Below, piece by piece: positions 33,563 through 42,855 of a stretch of 64,000 nucleotides of DNA; the stretch's first letter is position 1, and the number at the start of each line of letters is the position of its first letter. Position numbers and translations under genes: made by a program. Source of the DNA: Planctomycetia bacterium (lineage in GTDB: Bacteria; Planctomycetota; Phycisphaerae; UBA1845; Fen-1342); the NCBI GenBank assembly GCA_015709575.1, contig CP054190.1:3284616-3348615 (forward strand), read 5' to 3'. Below the pieces are notes generated by a model that worked only from the letters and a program-made list of their open reading frames with translations, had not been told where the DNA came from and made no database searches.

Positions 33563-36211
33563 TCACGGCTGGGGCGGCGGCGGGGGTCGCAGGTGCCGGG
33601 TCATGAAATCCAGCCGCGCCGCCGCATAGTGACGTGCGCCGACGTGCAGACTGTGCTCATCCTTCGGGTAGATCGTTGTCTCGAACAGCACGTCGCGCTT
33701 CTGCAACGCGCGGATGAAGAGCAGCGTGTTCTGAAAATGCACGTTGTCGTCCACCACGCCGTGCGCCAGCAGCAGCCGCGCCCGCAGCAGCGTCGGCGCG
33801 TCCGTCCGGTCCACCGGGGCGGACGCCGGAGCGGTGGATGCGGCCGGCGCAGCCGTATCAACCGGCGCCTCGCCGTCCGAGGCCGCCCGCTGCTCATCCT
33901 CCGTGGGCGGATCCGCCGTCAACTCCGAGGCCGGCGCGGGCGCCGTCGTTCCGATGGCGGGCTCCTGCTCCGTTGCCGGCGCGCCATCGTCCGGCCTGGC
34001 CGCGCCGCTCTCCGCCGTTGCCTCGTTGCTTAGGCTCGGCTCGGCGGCGGGCTGCGATGCCGGACGGGTCGCGACCCCGTTCGCCGGCGGGTCGCGAAGC
34101 TTCTCCAGCAGCCGCAGGGGCGAGCAGGCGTCGTAGGCGGCTTCATTCTCCGCCAGCAGCCCCATGTATCGCTCGGTATAGATCGAGTCATAAAACCGCC
34201 AATCGGTCACCGGCCCGCCCGCAATCACAGCGTCGAATCGTTCGCTGCGCACCGCCGCCAGGCAGACCAGGAACCCGCCGTAGCTGTAGCCCTCGATCCC
34301 GACGCGCGTCGCCTCTCCGATCACCCCCTGCCCGCGCAGCCATTCGAGACTATCTTCGATGTCGTCCAGTTCCGGCAGCCCCAGCCGGCCGAAGGCCTGC
34401 CACGCCGACGCCGCACCGCGCCCCGATGCGCTGCGCGGGTCGATCTGCCAGACGATAAAACCGCGCTGTGCGATGAACTGTCGGAACGGCATGCGGCGCG
34501 AGTTCCAGCGATCCGCCACCTCGGGAGAATGCGGCCCGCCGTAGGTCATCACCCACACCGGGTAGCTCACCGCCGGGTCGAACCCCGGCGGGCGGATCAT
34601 CATGGCCGGCAACCGGCAGCCGTCTCGCGCGGGCACTTCGTGAAAGCTCACCTCTCCCAGCTCGAAATCATGCAGCGGCGAGCGCTCATTCGCACTGATC
34701 GTGCGGATCAGCCGACCGTCCGCCTGGCGCAGCTCCACCCGCGGCGGTGACAGCGCTGTACCCGACGTATCGATGAATAAACGGAAATCGGCGTCAAACG
34801 CCACGCGATGCGAGCGCCCCGGCTCGGTCAGCCGCGTCACGGATCCACCACCCAGCGGCGCCCGATAGGCATGAAGCTGCAACAGGCCGTCGCGCGTGCC
34901 GCTGAAATAGACCCAGCCGCCCTTCTCATCCGCGCCATGCAGCTCCCGCACCTCCCAATCACCGCGCGTGAGCCTGCGGATCAGCCGTCCGTCGCGGGCA
35001 TGGTGATAGAGGTGCATGAAACCGTCGCGCTCGCTCAGCCACAGGAATGACCCGTCGGCGAGCCAGTGCGGCTCCTCGCGAGGCTCGACCCACGCCGCCG
35101 TCCGATCCCGCAACAACCGTCGAACGCGCCCGTCGGCCGGGTCCGCGTCGCAGAGATCGAGCCACGTCTGCGCCCGATCCTGCACCTGGAACACCAGCCG
35201 CCCGTCGGTCGCCCACCCGACGCGAACGATCAGCAGGTCCTGCGGCCGGTCATACGCCGACAGATCGACCCAGCGCACGTCGCCTCCGGTCGGACGAATC
35301 ACCCCGAGCCGCACCACCGGGTTCGGCTCGCCCACTTTCGGGTAGTGGTAGCGCTGCACCCGCGGCGGATGCACCGACTGGTCGGCGATGGTGTAGAGCG
35401 GGACGGCCGATTCGTCGAATTGCAGAAAGGCGATGAACCCGTCGTCGTCGCGCCACCAGTGACCCTGGTAATCACCGCGGCCGTAAATCTCCTCCTGATA
35501 CACCCAGTCCAGCAGGCCGTTGAGCCGCGCTTCGCCGCCGTCCGCGGTCAACCGCCGTTCCGTGCCGGCCTCAGCGTCCATGACGTACAGGTCGTTTTCG
35601 CGTACGAAGGAGACGAAACGCCCGCCTGGGCTGAGCTGCTCGATCCGGCGCTGCTCCTCGCGAACGGGCAATTCGCGCAGTCGCGCATCCTCAAATCGAT
35701 ACACGAATCGCCGCGCACCGTGCGCGATCAGCACGGCCGCGGCGCCATCTTCAAAATCACCGGGTTCCTTGCCGAGTTCTTCGGCAACCGACTCCTCGAT
35801 GCCCGCGTTGCGCAGCGCCGCCGCCAGCGTCACGTAGTCAAACGCCGGCGTCGCCGCATCCGTCACGGCTTCCACCCGCATCAGCACACCGTCGCGCCGA
35901 TCCAGGTAGGCGGGGCCGGCGGCCGACCAGCGCAGGTCGCGGGCATACTCGCCCTCAAACTTCAGCGCATCCCCGCCATACAGGTGATGCAGCTCCAGCC
36001 GTGGCTTGACGGTCGGCGGTGAGGTCGTTTCGACTCCCGCCCGGGGCGGTTCATCGGTCGCCTGCGCATCTGCCTGTGCAATCGCCGCCGCGGTCCACCC
36101 CAGCAGCGGGAACAGCGCCAGCCACGCCGCGCAACAACGGAAATGCGCCCACGCCCATGCGGCATGGCGCGCGAATTGAAGTGATCGAATCGGGATCAGC
36201 AGGTGCGGCAT
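33563..36211 (-). CDS. Dipeptidyl peptidase IV-like S9 serine peptidase
   Basis: An 882-residue exported peptidase that should remove N-terminal dipeptides. After a signal (WLALFPLLGWTAAAIAQA) comes the DPP-IV beta-propeller with the double-Glu motif DWVYQEEIYGRG, which anchors the substrate amino terminus. The alpha/beta-hydrolase domain has Ser643 in GYSYGG, Asp821 in HGVVDDNVHFQ and His853 in YPKDEHSLH. An unusual ~100-residue Pro/Ala/Thr/Glu-rich insert lies at ~705-805, between Ser and Asp. Likely acts with the nearby M20 dipeptidase and M91-like peptidase in peptide use. Confidence 0.93.
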   Translation of the reverse strand: MPHLLIPIRSLQFARHAAWAWAHFRCCAAWLALFPLLGWTAAAIAQADAQATDEPPRAGVETTSPPTVKPRLELHHLYGGDALKFEGEYARDLRWSAAGPAYLDRRDGVLMRVEAVTDAATPAFDYVTLAAALRNAGIEESVAEELGKEPGDFEDGAAAVLIAHGARRFVYRFEDARLRELPVREEQRRIEQLSPGGRFVSFVRENDLYVMDAEAGTERRLTADGGEARLNGLLDWVYQEEIYGRGDYQGHWWRDDDGFIAFLQFDESAVPLYTIADQSVHPPRVQRYHYPKVGEPNPVVRLGVIRPTGGDVRWVDLSAYDRPQDLLIVRVGWATDGRLVFQVQDRAQTWLDLCDADPADGRVRRLLRDRTAAWVEPREEPHWLADGSFLWLSERDGFMHLYHHARDGRLIRRLTRGDWEVRELHGADEKGGWVYFSGTRDGLLQLHAYRAPLGGGSVTRLTEPGRSHRVAFDADFRLFIDTSGTALSPPRVELRQADGRLIRTISANERSPLHDFELGEVSFHEVPARDGCRLPAMMIRPPGFDPAVSYPVWVMTYGGPHSPEVADRWNSRRMPFRQFIAQRGFIVWQIDPRSASGRGAASAWQAFGRLGLPELDDIEDSLEWLRGQGVIGEATRVGIEGYSYGGFLVCLAAVRSERFDAVIAGGPVTDWRFYDSIYTERYMGLLAENEAAYDACSPLRLLEKLRDPPANGVATRPASQPAAEPSLSNEATAESGAARPDDGAPATEQEPAIGTTAPAPASELTADPPTEDEQRAASDGEAPVDTAAPAASTAPASAPVDRTDAPTLLRARLLLAHGVVDDNVHFQNTLLFIRALQKRDVLFETTIYPKDEHSLHVGARHYAAARLDFMTRHLRPPPPPQP

Positions 36212-36310
36212 GGTCGGCTCCGGCCGGCGCGTGAATCGCGCAGGGCGAAGCTAATCATGCCGTGCCGGATGCCGCCTGGCCAGTCGGCGGAGCCGTCGTG
36301 CGCTGCGGGC

Positions 36311-37531
36311 TTACGGCTCGCGGCGCACATCCGTGATGAGGATGTCCGTGACCGGCACGTCCTGCAGGCCGTTGCGGGTGGTCGTGGCGACGGTGCCGAT
36401 CGTGTCCACGATCGAGATGCCCTCCACCACGCGGCCGAACACGGTGAAGCGCTGGTTGTCGAGGAAGGTGTTGTCCACCAGGTTGACGAACCACTGCGTG
36501 GTGCCCGAGTCCGGGTTGCCGCCGCGCAGCGCCATCGACACCGTGCCGCGTACGTTCGTGTTGCCGTTCGGCGCTTCGCTGCGCAGCGCCGGGCGGGTGG
36601 GCGTCTTTTCGATCAGCCCGGCGTTGAATCCGCCGCCCTGAATCACGAATCCCGGCACCACGCGGTGGATCAGGGTACTGTCGAAAAAGTTCTCATCCGC
36701 ATAGTCCAGGAAATTCTGAACGGTGTTCGGGGCGCGTTCGCGATCCAGCTCGATCACGAAGTCCCCCATCGTCGTCACGACCCGCACGCGCGGCTTGTCA
36801 CCGTTGTTCCCGCCGCCATCGGGATCGTCCGCCTCGGTCACCGTCACGGCCACGCGGTCGCGCGAGTTCAGCCCACCCGCGTCGCGCACCGTCAGTTCGA
36901 ACTCAAGCCGGTTCGGTGACGCAGTGAGAAAAGCCGGCGCCGTGAAGCTCGTCGTCGCCGCGTTCGGCGCACTGAGGATCACGCCTGTCCCGGCTGTCTG
37001 CCGCCATGCAAACGCCACGATCGGACCGCTGCTGCCCAGTCCACTGAGCTGTACCGTGCTGCCTTCTTCCGCCGACTTATCGGTCCCGGCGCGCGCGATC
37101 AGCACCGAACCGCTGGTACCGCCGCCAAACAGGTTGCCCGACTGACCGAAGTTCGGATCCGCCGCGACGATCACCTTGACCTCGGCGCTGCCCACATCGC
37201 CACCCGCATTCCGCGTCGTGACCTGAAAACGCAGCGTCTTGGAGTCTGCCAGCGACGGCGCGGTGAAGCGGGCGATCCGGCTGTTCGCATCCCGGATCTG
37301 CACGCCCGGCCCGGCGGTCTGCAGCCACGAATATGAAACGTCGTCCCCATCGGCTGACGCGCGCAGTTCCACCTCCACGCCGACACTCGTGGACGGCGGA
37401 GCGCTGCTGCTCGCGCTCGTTTCAATCCGTCCGCGATCCACCACCTGCGGATCAGGAGTGGATGTGGGGCACCCCGGCAGAACCTGCGCAAGGGTACTCA
37501 ACGTGAGGCCGATCAGGGCAATACGAAGCAT
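36311..37531 (-). CDS. Cyclophilin-type peptidyl-prolyl isomerase lipoprotein
   Basis: A 406-residue lipoprotein (Cys21 in LPGC). Residues ~30-240 contain two PKD/Ig-like beta domains (VSYSWLQTAGPGV; IVAFAWRQTAGTGV). Residues ~247-406 are a cyclophilin domain: VVTTMGDFVIELDRERAPNTVQNFLDY, FDSTLIHRVVPGFVIQGGG and NPDSGTTQWFVNL. It should catalyse prolyl isomerisation of exported proteins at the membrane. The ATG at 37531 starts the lipoprotein signal, with GGAG about 11 nt before. Head-to-head with the M20 gene, 301 bp apart. Confidence 0.92.
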   Translation of the reverse strand: MLRIALIGLTLSTLAQVLPGCPTSTPDPQVVDRGRIETSASSSAPPSTSVGVEVELRASADGDDVSYSWLQTAGPGVQIRDANSRIARFTAPSLADSKTLRFQVTTRNAGGDVGSAEVKVIVAADPNFGQSGNLFGGGTSGSVLIARAGTDKSAEEGSTVQLSGLGSSGPIVAFAWRQTAGTGVILSAPNAATTSFTAPAFLTASPNRLEFELTVRDAGGLNSRDRVAVTVTEADDPDGGGNNGDKPRVRVVTTMGDFVIELDRERAPNTVQNFLDYADENFFDSTLIHRVVPGFVIQGGGFNAGLIEKTPTRPALRSEAPNGNTNVRGTVSMALRGGNPDSGTTQWFVNLVDNTFLDNQRFTVFGRVVEGISIVDTIGTVATTTRNGLQDVPVTDILITDVRREP

Positions 37532-37832
37532 CTCAGGCGTCTCCGAAGCCGCGGTCGAGAAAGCACTTCCGGCAAGAATTCCGCCCGCATGCAATCCTAT
37601 CGGCAGCCCGGGCGTCCCTCAACGCCCGGCGAGCCGCACGCGCGCGCGGAATCCCCGCAGGCAATCTCCCCGCCGGCGCCGGGTCGCCCGCCGGCTCCAA
37701 CGGGTAAAATCGCCGCCGAGGGTCGCGCTGACCGCGACGCGCAGCCGATGCGCCCCGCCGCCGGGCTGCCTGCTCATGCAGGAGTCGGCGGACGCCGCGG
37801 CCCGCAGGCAACTCAATCCAGGGAGTTTCACC

Positions 37833-39200
37833 GTGCAGAAGGTCGTCGAGTATCTCAAGCAGCAGCGTGAGGCGCATCTCAAGTGGACGGTGGACCTGTG
37901 CCGCTTCCCCAGCATCAGCACGCTCAAGGACAAGGCCGGCGACGTCGCCGCGGCGGTGAAATGGACGCACGCGCTGTGCGAGAGCATCGGCCTCAAGGCG
38001 CGGGTGATGGAAACCGGCGGGCACCCGCTGGTCTACGCCGAGTGGTGCAACGCGCCCGGACAGCCCACCTACCTCGCCTACGGCCACGTGGACGTGCAGC
38101 CGATCGGCGACCGCAAGCTCTGGGATGCGGACCCCTTCGAGCCGACGCGCAAGGACGATTGGCTGATCTGCCGCGGCTCGGCGGATGACAAGGGGCAGGT
38201 GCTGCTATACCTGCGGGCGGCCGCGGCGTGGCTCGCCACCGAGAAGAGGCTGCCCGTCAACCTGAAATTTCTGATCGAGGCCGAGGAGGAGATCGGCTCG
38301 CCGAACCTCGCACCGTTCGTCCGCGACAACCGCGAGCTGTTGCGCTGCGACCACATCCTGATCTCCGACACCGGCATGCACGAGGACGGCTGGCCGACCG
38401 TGACGTACGGCACGCGCGGCCTGGTCTATCGCGAGATCAAGCTCAGCGGCCCGGCGCACGACCTGCACAGCGGGTCGCACGGCGGCGTGGTCGCGAACGT
38501 CACGCACGTGCTGGCCGATCTGCTCTCGTCGCTGCATGACGAGGACGGGTCGGTGAACATCCCCGGCTTCTACGACCGCGTGATTCCGCCCTCGGAAGAG
38601 GAGCGCCGCAACGCGACGCTGCTGGATTTCAACGACTTGAAGTACATCGCCGACCTCGGCGCGCCGGGGCCGTATGGCGAGGTCGGCTACACGACCATCG
38701 AGCGCCGCAGCAGCCGACCGACGCTCGACTGCAACGGCATCTACGGCGGGTTCATGGACGAGGGAAAAAACACGATCATCCCGGCGCGGGCCGGCGCGAA
38801 GGTCAGCATGCGGCTTGTGCCCGATCAGGACGCGCGCGAGATCAGCATGCTCTTCGAGCAGACCATCCGCTCGCGCTGCCCGCAGACCGTGCGCCTTGAG
38901 GTGCTGGACCACGGCGCCGCCGACCCCTACATGGCGCCGCTCGACAGCGCCGCCATGACCGCGGCGCGCCGCGCGCTGCGCGAATCCTTCGACCGTGAAC
39001 CGGCCTTCATCCGCGAAGGCGGCTCGTTGCCGATCCTCCCCATGTTCAAGCAGGTGCTCGGGGCGGACTCGCTGATGCTGGGCTTCGCCAGCCCGCACTG
39101 CAACGCCCACGGCCCAAACGAAAAGGTGCGCATCCCCGATCTGGACGCCGGCGCGGAATCCGTCGCCCGGCTGCTGGCGTACCTCGCGAAACAGGTGTGA
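37833..39200 (+). CDS. M20 family dipeptidase
   Basis: A 455-residue cytoplasmic zinc peptidase of the M20 family (carnosinase/PepV-like), cleaving dipeptides. Metal and catalytic motifs: YGHVDVQP (His85, Asp87), RGSADDKGQ, EAEEEIGSPN (Glu151-153) and a late NAHGPNEKVRIP (final metal His). Length is normal. The start is GTG with CCAGGGAG 7-8 nt upstream; the longer frame from 37239 overlaps the divergent cyclophilin gene and is non-coding. Ends at a clear terminator. Confidence 0.93.
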   Translation: MQKVVEYLKQQREAHLKWTVDLCRFPSISTLKDKAGDVAAAVKWTHALCESIGLKARVMETGGHPLVYAEWCNAPGQPTYLAYGHVDVQPIGDRKLWDADPFEPTRKDDWLICRGSADDKGQVLLYLRAAAAWLATEKRLPVNLKFLIEAEEEIGSPNLAPFVRDNRELLRCDHILISDTGMHEDGWPTVTYGTRGLVYREIKLSGPAHDLHSGSHGGVVANVTHVLADLLSSLHDEDGSVNIPGFYDRVIPPSEEERRNATLLDFNDLKYIADLGAPGPYGEVGYTTIERRSSRPTLDCNGIYGGFMDEGKNTIIPARAGAKVSMRLVPDQDAREISMLFEQTIRSRCPQTVRLEVLDHGAADPYMAPLDSAAMTAARRALRESFDREPAFIREGGSLPILPMFKQVLGADSLMLGFASPHCNAHGPNEKVRIPDLDAGAESVARLLAYLAKQV

Positions 39201-39766
39201 GCCGCCCTGCGCGTACTTGGCCGCCAGGCTGCGATCGCGCCGACGGCGGGTCAAGACCACGCGGCGGACGAGCGACCACGCGGGTCGCGTTTTTCGACCG
39301 GACGTTGGCGAATAATGAGCAAAAAAAAGTGGGCCGGTGGTCGGGACGAGCGGGGGGGGACTCGTGCGCCGACGCGACCGGCCCGGGGAATCGTCGCGGC
39401 AGGCTCGCCTCCCTATTCAGGGGGCGTCCCAGCCGCATGTCCGGATCATACCACGCCGGCCCCCTGCTGCAACTCGTCCAGAACAGGTTTCGCCGGGGTC
39501 CGTTCTGGTCGGCCGGCGGGATCCGCAACCCGTCAGGACCGGCTGGGAAATGTCCGATAGAGACGTAAAATGACGGAAATCTCGCTCGGACGCGGGTTTG
39601 GGCGAGATGGGCTGGAGAGCCACCCGGCGGGCGCGTAAGCTGTTCCCGACCCTCTTGTGCACGGGTCAGGCCCCGCAGTGCACTCCGTGTTCCTCTCCGT
39701 CCATGCGCGGGATTCTTCGCCGAACGACGCGGCATGCGCGCGCGGCACGAACCATGGGAGCCTTTC
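39201..39766. other. Intergenic region with terminator and homopolymers
   Basis: 566 bp without a gene. Contains the terminator at 39272-39294, an A8 tract near 39322, a G8 tract near 39352 and a TAAAAT box at 39566-39571 that could be a -10 for the 39767 gene, though no matching -35 is seen. Confidence 0.4.
39272..39294 (+). terminator. Intrinsic terminator of the M20 gene
   Basis: GCGACC, 5-nt loop, GGTCGC, G then TTTTT. It lies 72 bp after the dipeptidase stop codon. Confidence 0.8.
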
Positions 39767-40930
39767 ATGAGCCGAACGATCGGACGCAACTTTCTCGGAC
39801 TCTCGGCCCTGCTCGGCCTCTTCGCCGTTGCGGCCGCGGCACAGCCGACCAATGACCTCTGCACCAACCCCCAGCCGCAGGTCGAACTGACATTCGTCGG
39901 CGACAGCACCGGCGCAAACAATGACGGTGCGGCCTCCTGCGGCGGTACGAACGACGTGTGGTTCGTGTACAACGGAACCGTCACCGGAACGCTCGCCGTC
40001 GATACCTGCGGCAGTTCGTTTGACACCGTGCTGGCCGCCTTCACAGCGTGCGGCGGAACCGAACTGGCCTGCGACGACAATTCCGGTTGCGGCAGCACCT
40101 CGCTTGTGACCTTCGCGGTCACGCCGAATACGTCGTACCTGCTGCGCGTCGCAGGCGTCGGCGGCGCGACCGGGCCGATCGTGATCACGGCCAGCGTGGT
40201 TCCGGACGGCAGCAGCCGACCGGCGAATGACAACTGCGCCAGCGCGACCGAGGTCGGCGACGGTTCGTTCTCGTCGAACACCGCCTTCTCGACTACCGAC
40301 GGCGTCGCCCCGTGCGTTACCTCTGTCGCGAGCGGCAAGGACATCTGGTGGAAGTTCACCGCCCCCGCCACCGGCACCGCGACGATCGACACGCTGGCCA
40401 GCGACCCCAACTTCGACACCGTACTCAGCGTGCTCGACGCCTGCGACGGCAACACGCTCAAGTGCAATGACGACGCCGACAGCACCACGCTCGCCTCGCG
40501 CGTCACTCTCAACGTGACGCAGGGCACGTCCTACCTGATCCGCGTCGCCGGCTCGCTCGGCCTCACCAATGCCGTCACGCTGACGATCCAGACCAACGCC
40601 GGCGGCGGGGGCGGCAACGGCAACACCAACGGCGGCGGCGGTGGCAACGGAAACACCAACGGCGGCGGTGGCGGGAACGGCAACACCAACGGCGGCGGCG
40701 GCGGAAACGGCAACACCAACGGCGGCGGCGGCGGGAACGGAAACACCAACGGCGGTGGTGGCGGGAACGGCAACACCAACGGCGGCGGCAACGACAACAC
40801 CAATGGCGGAATTGCCGACGACATCCCGCAGTGCAACTGCGGACCGGGCGCCGCCACGATGATGCCGCTGACGATCCTGAGCCTGGCCGCGCTGAAGCTC
40901 GGCCGCCGACGCAATCGAAGCGTTCGCTAG
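39767..40930 (+). CDS. Surface protein with Gly/Asn repeat and C-terminal sorting tail
   Basis: A 387-residue exported protein: signal peptide (FLGLSALLGLFAVAAAA), two pre-peptidase-like beta domains (~20-145 and 150-275; motifs NDxC, DVWFVYNG or DIWWKFTA, SYLLRVAG or SYLIRVAG) like those in the 1787-residue protein, then six GGGGGNGNTN repeats (~279-338), and a tail NCGPGAATMMPLTILSLAALKLGRRRNR, that is Cys-Gly-x-Gly, a hydrophobic helix and an Arg cluster. This tail suggests anchoring and processing by a dedicated sorting system. GGGAG lies 6 nt before the ATG. No catalytic domain. Confidence 0.8.
   Translation: MSRTIGRNFLGLSALLGLFAVAAAAQPTNDLCTNPQPQVELTFVGDSTGANNDGAASCGGTNDVWFVYNGTVTGTLAVDTCGSSFDTVLAAFTACGGTELACDDNSGCGSTSLVTFAVTPNTSYLLRVAGVGGATGPIVITASVVPDGSSRPANDNCASATEVGDGSFSSNTAFSTTDGVAPCVTSVASGKDIWWKFTAPATGTATIDTLASDPNFDTVLSVLDACDGNTLKCNDDADSTTLASRVTLNVTQGTSYLIRVAGSLGLTNAVTLTIQTNAGGGGGNGNTNGGGGGNGNTNGGGGGNGNTNGGGGGNGNTNGGGGGNGNTNGGGGGNGNTNGGGNDNTNGGIADDIPQCNCGPGAATMMPLTILSLAALKLGRRRNRSVR
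40601..40780 (+). repeat. 30-bp tandem repeat, 6 units, coding
   Basis: Six near-identical 30-bp units encoding GGGGGNGNTN within the 39767 gene; a shortened seventh reads GGGNDNTN. The repeat number is likely to vary among strains. Confidence 0.9.
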
Positions 40931-41024
40931 GCAGTGATCCGGGTGTTCGTTCACGCGAAGCGCGTAACCCGATGGGTGGCAGCGCGTCGCGGGCCGAGCC
41001 CCTGATCGGACAGCACTCGTTGCG

Positions 41025-41065
41025 GGACCGCGGGGGCCGACGGGCTTCCGCGGTCCTCGTTTCGT
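41025..41065 (+). terminator. Probable terminator of the 39767 gene
   Basis: GGACCGCGG (41025-41033) pairs perfectly with CCGCGGTCC (41048-41056) over a 14-nt loop, then TCGTTTCGT. The T-run is broken, so efficiency is uncertain. Confidence 0.55.
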
Positions 41066-41104
41066 GCCGCTGGCGATGTGCGCGTGCCGCGGTGTGTCCG
41101 TGCA

Positions 41105-41185
41105 CCACTGCTCCTGAAGCGGTGGATTTCGAACCGGCGCCGAGCGATTCGCGTACCCATGTGCCACTGCTCTATGAGCCGTGGC
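41105..41185. repeat. Two REP-like hairpins (family B)
   Basis: Hairpin 1: CCACTGCT...AGCGGTGG, 41105-41125. Hairpin 2: GCCACTGCTC, loop TAT, GAGCCGTGGC, 41163-41185, 10-bp stem with one mismatch. Both share the CACTGCTC core with copies near 8926 and 9253. They lie just before pyruvate kinase. Confidence 0.6.
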
Positions 41186-41225
41186 TTTCTCCGCGATGCC
41201 GATCAACCCAGGAACGCAGCCGCGC

Positions 41226-42731
41226 ATGTCCACTCCAGTCTTCACGAAAATCGTCGCCACGATCGGCCCATCCTCCTCGTCCGCCGAGCGGTTGAACGAA
41301 CTGCTCGACGCCGGCGTCGACGTCTGCCGCCTCAATTTCAGCCACGGCGATCTGGCAGAACACGGCCGCGTGCTCGAACGAATTCGCGAGTGGAGCCGCC
41401 GCCGCGAGCGGGCCGTCGCCGTGCTCGGCGACCTCTGCGGGCCGAAAATCCGCCTCAACCGCGTCGATACCCCCGGCACGCGCCTGGCCGTCGGCGCGGA
41501 GATTCGAATCGAGCGCGGCGATGCGCCGTGCACCGCCGAGCGCCTCACCACCAGCTATGACCGGCTGGTCGACGAAGTGCAGGAAGGCCACCGCCTGTAC
41601 ATCGACGACGGCCTCGTGAAGCTCATGTGCGTCGACAAGGAGCCGGACGCGCTGGTCTGCCGCTGCACCGTCGGCGGCGCGATCTCCACCCGCAAGGGCA
41701 TCAACCTGCCCGACACCAGCCTCTCCGTCCGCGCACTCGGCGAGAAGGACGAGCGCGACCTGCGCTGGGCGATTCAGAACGAGCTGGACTACGTCGCGCT
41801 ATCCTTCGTCCGCCGACCGGCCGATCTCGAGGCGGTGCGCGAAATCCTCGCCCGCAGCTCCGCGCGCACGCAGGTGATCGCCAAGATTGAAAAGAGCGAA
41901 GCGCTTTCGCAACTCGATGAAATCATCGCCCTGAGCGACGGCGTGATGGTCGCGCGCGGCGACCTCGGCGTCGAAATGGACCTGTGGCGCGTGCCGCTGG
42001 TGCAGAAGGACATCACCCTCCGCTGCCGCGCCGCCGGCGTACCGGTCATCATCGCCACGCAGATGCTCCAGAGCATGGTTTCCAGCCCCATGCCCACCCG
42101 TGCCGAAGTCAGCGACGTCGCCAACGCCATTCTCGATTCCGCCGACGCCGTCATGCTTTCCGCGGAGACAGCCGCCGGGGAATACCCCGAGCACGCGGTC
42201 GACATGATGCGCCGCGTCGCACAGGTCACCGAGGCGTTCGTCCGCAGCGCCGAGCCGCGCACCACCGCAGCCGTCGGCATGGCCCCGCGAATCGCCTCCC
42301 CGTCGGCCGTCTCGGCCATCGCGGCCGCCGCCGTCGCCGCCGCGCGGGACATTCACGCAAAGCTGGTCGCCCTCTGGACCGCCACCGGCGCAACCGCGCG
42401 CCTGATCGCCCAGCATCGCCCAATGATGCCGATTGTCGGATTTACACACGATGAACGCACGTATCGCTCGCTGGCGCTGATCCGCGGCGTGACGCCGCAG
42501 CGTGTGGACGCGGTTTCCAACCCGGCCCAGCAGGTGCGGGCCGTGGAGGACTGCCTGCTCGCATCCGGCTTAGCCCAAGCAGGCGATCCGATCGTCTTCG
42601 TCACCTCGACCCGCCCCACGCAGGCGGGCGCGACGGATACCGTGCTGGTGCACCACCTCCGAGGCGAGCCGGCCGCACGCGATTCCCATGCGGTCGCCGC
42701 CAGGCGCACAGAAAAACCAGCCCCTGCGTGA
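41226..42731 (+). CDS. pyk: Pyruvate kinase
   Basis: A 501-residue glycolytic enzyme making pyruvate and ATP from phosphoenolpyruvate and ADP. Motifs: TKIVATIGPSSSS and LNFSHGD (phosphate/ADP site), the active-site IAKIEKSEAL with catalytic Lys, DGVMVARGDLGVEM, ATQMLQSM and SADAVMLSAETAAGEYP; a regulatory C-domain follows. ATG 41226 directly starts conserved sequence; GTG 41181 lies inside a repeat hairpin and ATG 41196 adds only ten residues. Ends at a strong terminator. ppdK in the same window can run the opposing reaction. Confidence 0.96.
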   Translation: MSTPVFTKIVATIGPSSSSAERLNELLDAGVDVCRLNFSHGDLAEHGRVLERIREWSRRRERAVAVLGDLCGPKIRLNRVDTPGTRLAVGAEIRIERGDAPCTAERLTTSYDRLVDEVQEGHRLYIDDGLVKLMCVDKEPDALVCRCTVGGAISTRKGINLPDTSLSVRALGEKDERDLRWAIQNELDYVALSFVRRPADLEAVREILARSSARTQVIAKIEKSEALSQLDEIIALSDGVMVARGDLGVEMDLWRVPLVQKDITLRCRAAGVPVIIATQMLQSMVSSPMPTRAEVSDVANAILDSADAVMLSAETAAGEYPEHAVDMMRRVAQVTEAFVRSAEPRTTAAVGMAPRIASPSAVSAIAAAAVAAARDIHAKLVALWTATGATARLIAQHRPMMPIVGFTHDERTYRSLALIRGVTPQRVDAVSNPAQQVRAVEDCLLASGLAQAGDPIVFVTSTRPTQAGATDTVLVHHLRGEPAARDSHAVAARRTEKPAPA

Positions 42732-42790
42732 ATAATCCATTGCGGCCCAGGTGGGTCGGCCGGTAGAGTGGGCCTCACGAGAATTCGCGA

Positions 42791-42828
42791 CGCGTGGCCA
42801 CCACCGGGGGTTGGCCGCGCGTTTTTTT
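42791..42828 (+). terminator. Intrinsic terminator of pyk
   Basis: CGCGTGGCCA (42791-42800) pairs with TGGCCGCGCG (42812-42821) with one wobble, followed by seven T. It lies between the convergent pyk and radical SAM genes. Confidence 0.88.
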
Positions 42829-42855
42829 AATGCAGTGGGCGCGGGGGAGGGTTGC

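Noticed and set aside
37239-37832. Long N-terminal extension of the M20 dipeptidase
   Set aside because: Overlaps the divergent cyclophilin gene and lacks homology; GTG 37833 has a good ribosome site and gives a normal length.
40601-40780. CRISPR-like direct repeats
   Set aside because: Repeats are contiguous with no spacers and encode GGGGGNGNTN in frame within a gene.
41181-41225. Upstream GTG/ATG starts of pyruvate kinase
   Set aside because: GTG lies within a REP-like hairpin and the added residues are not conserved in the family; ATG 41226 leads directly into TKIVATIGP.
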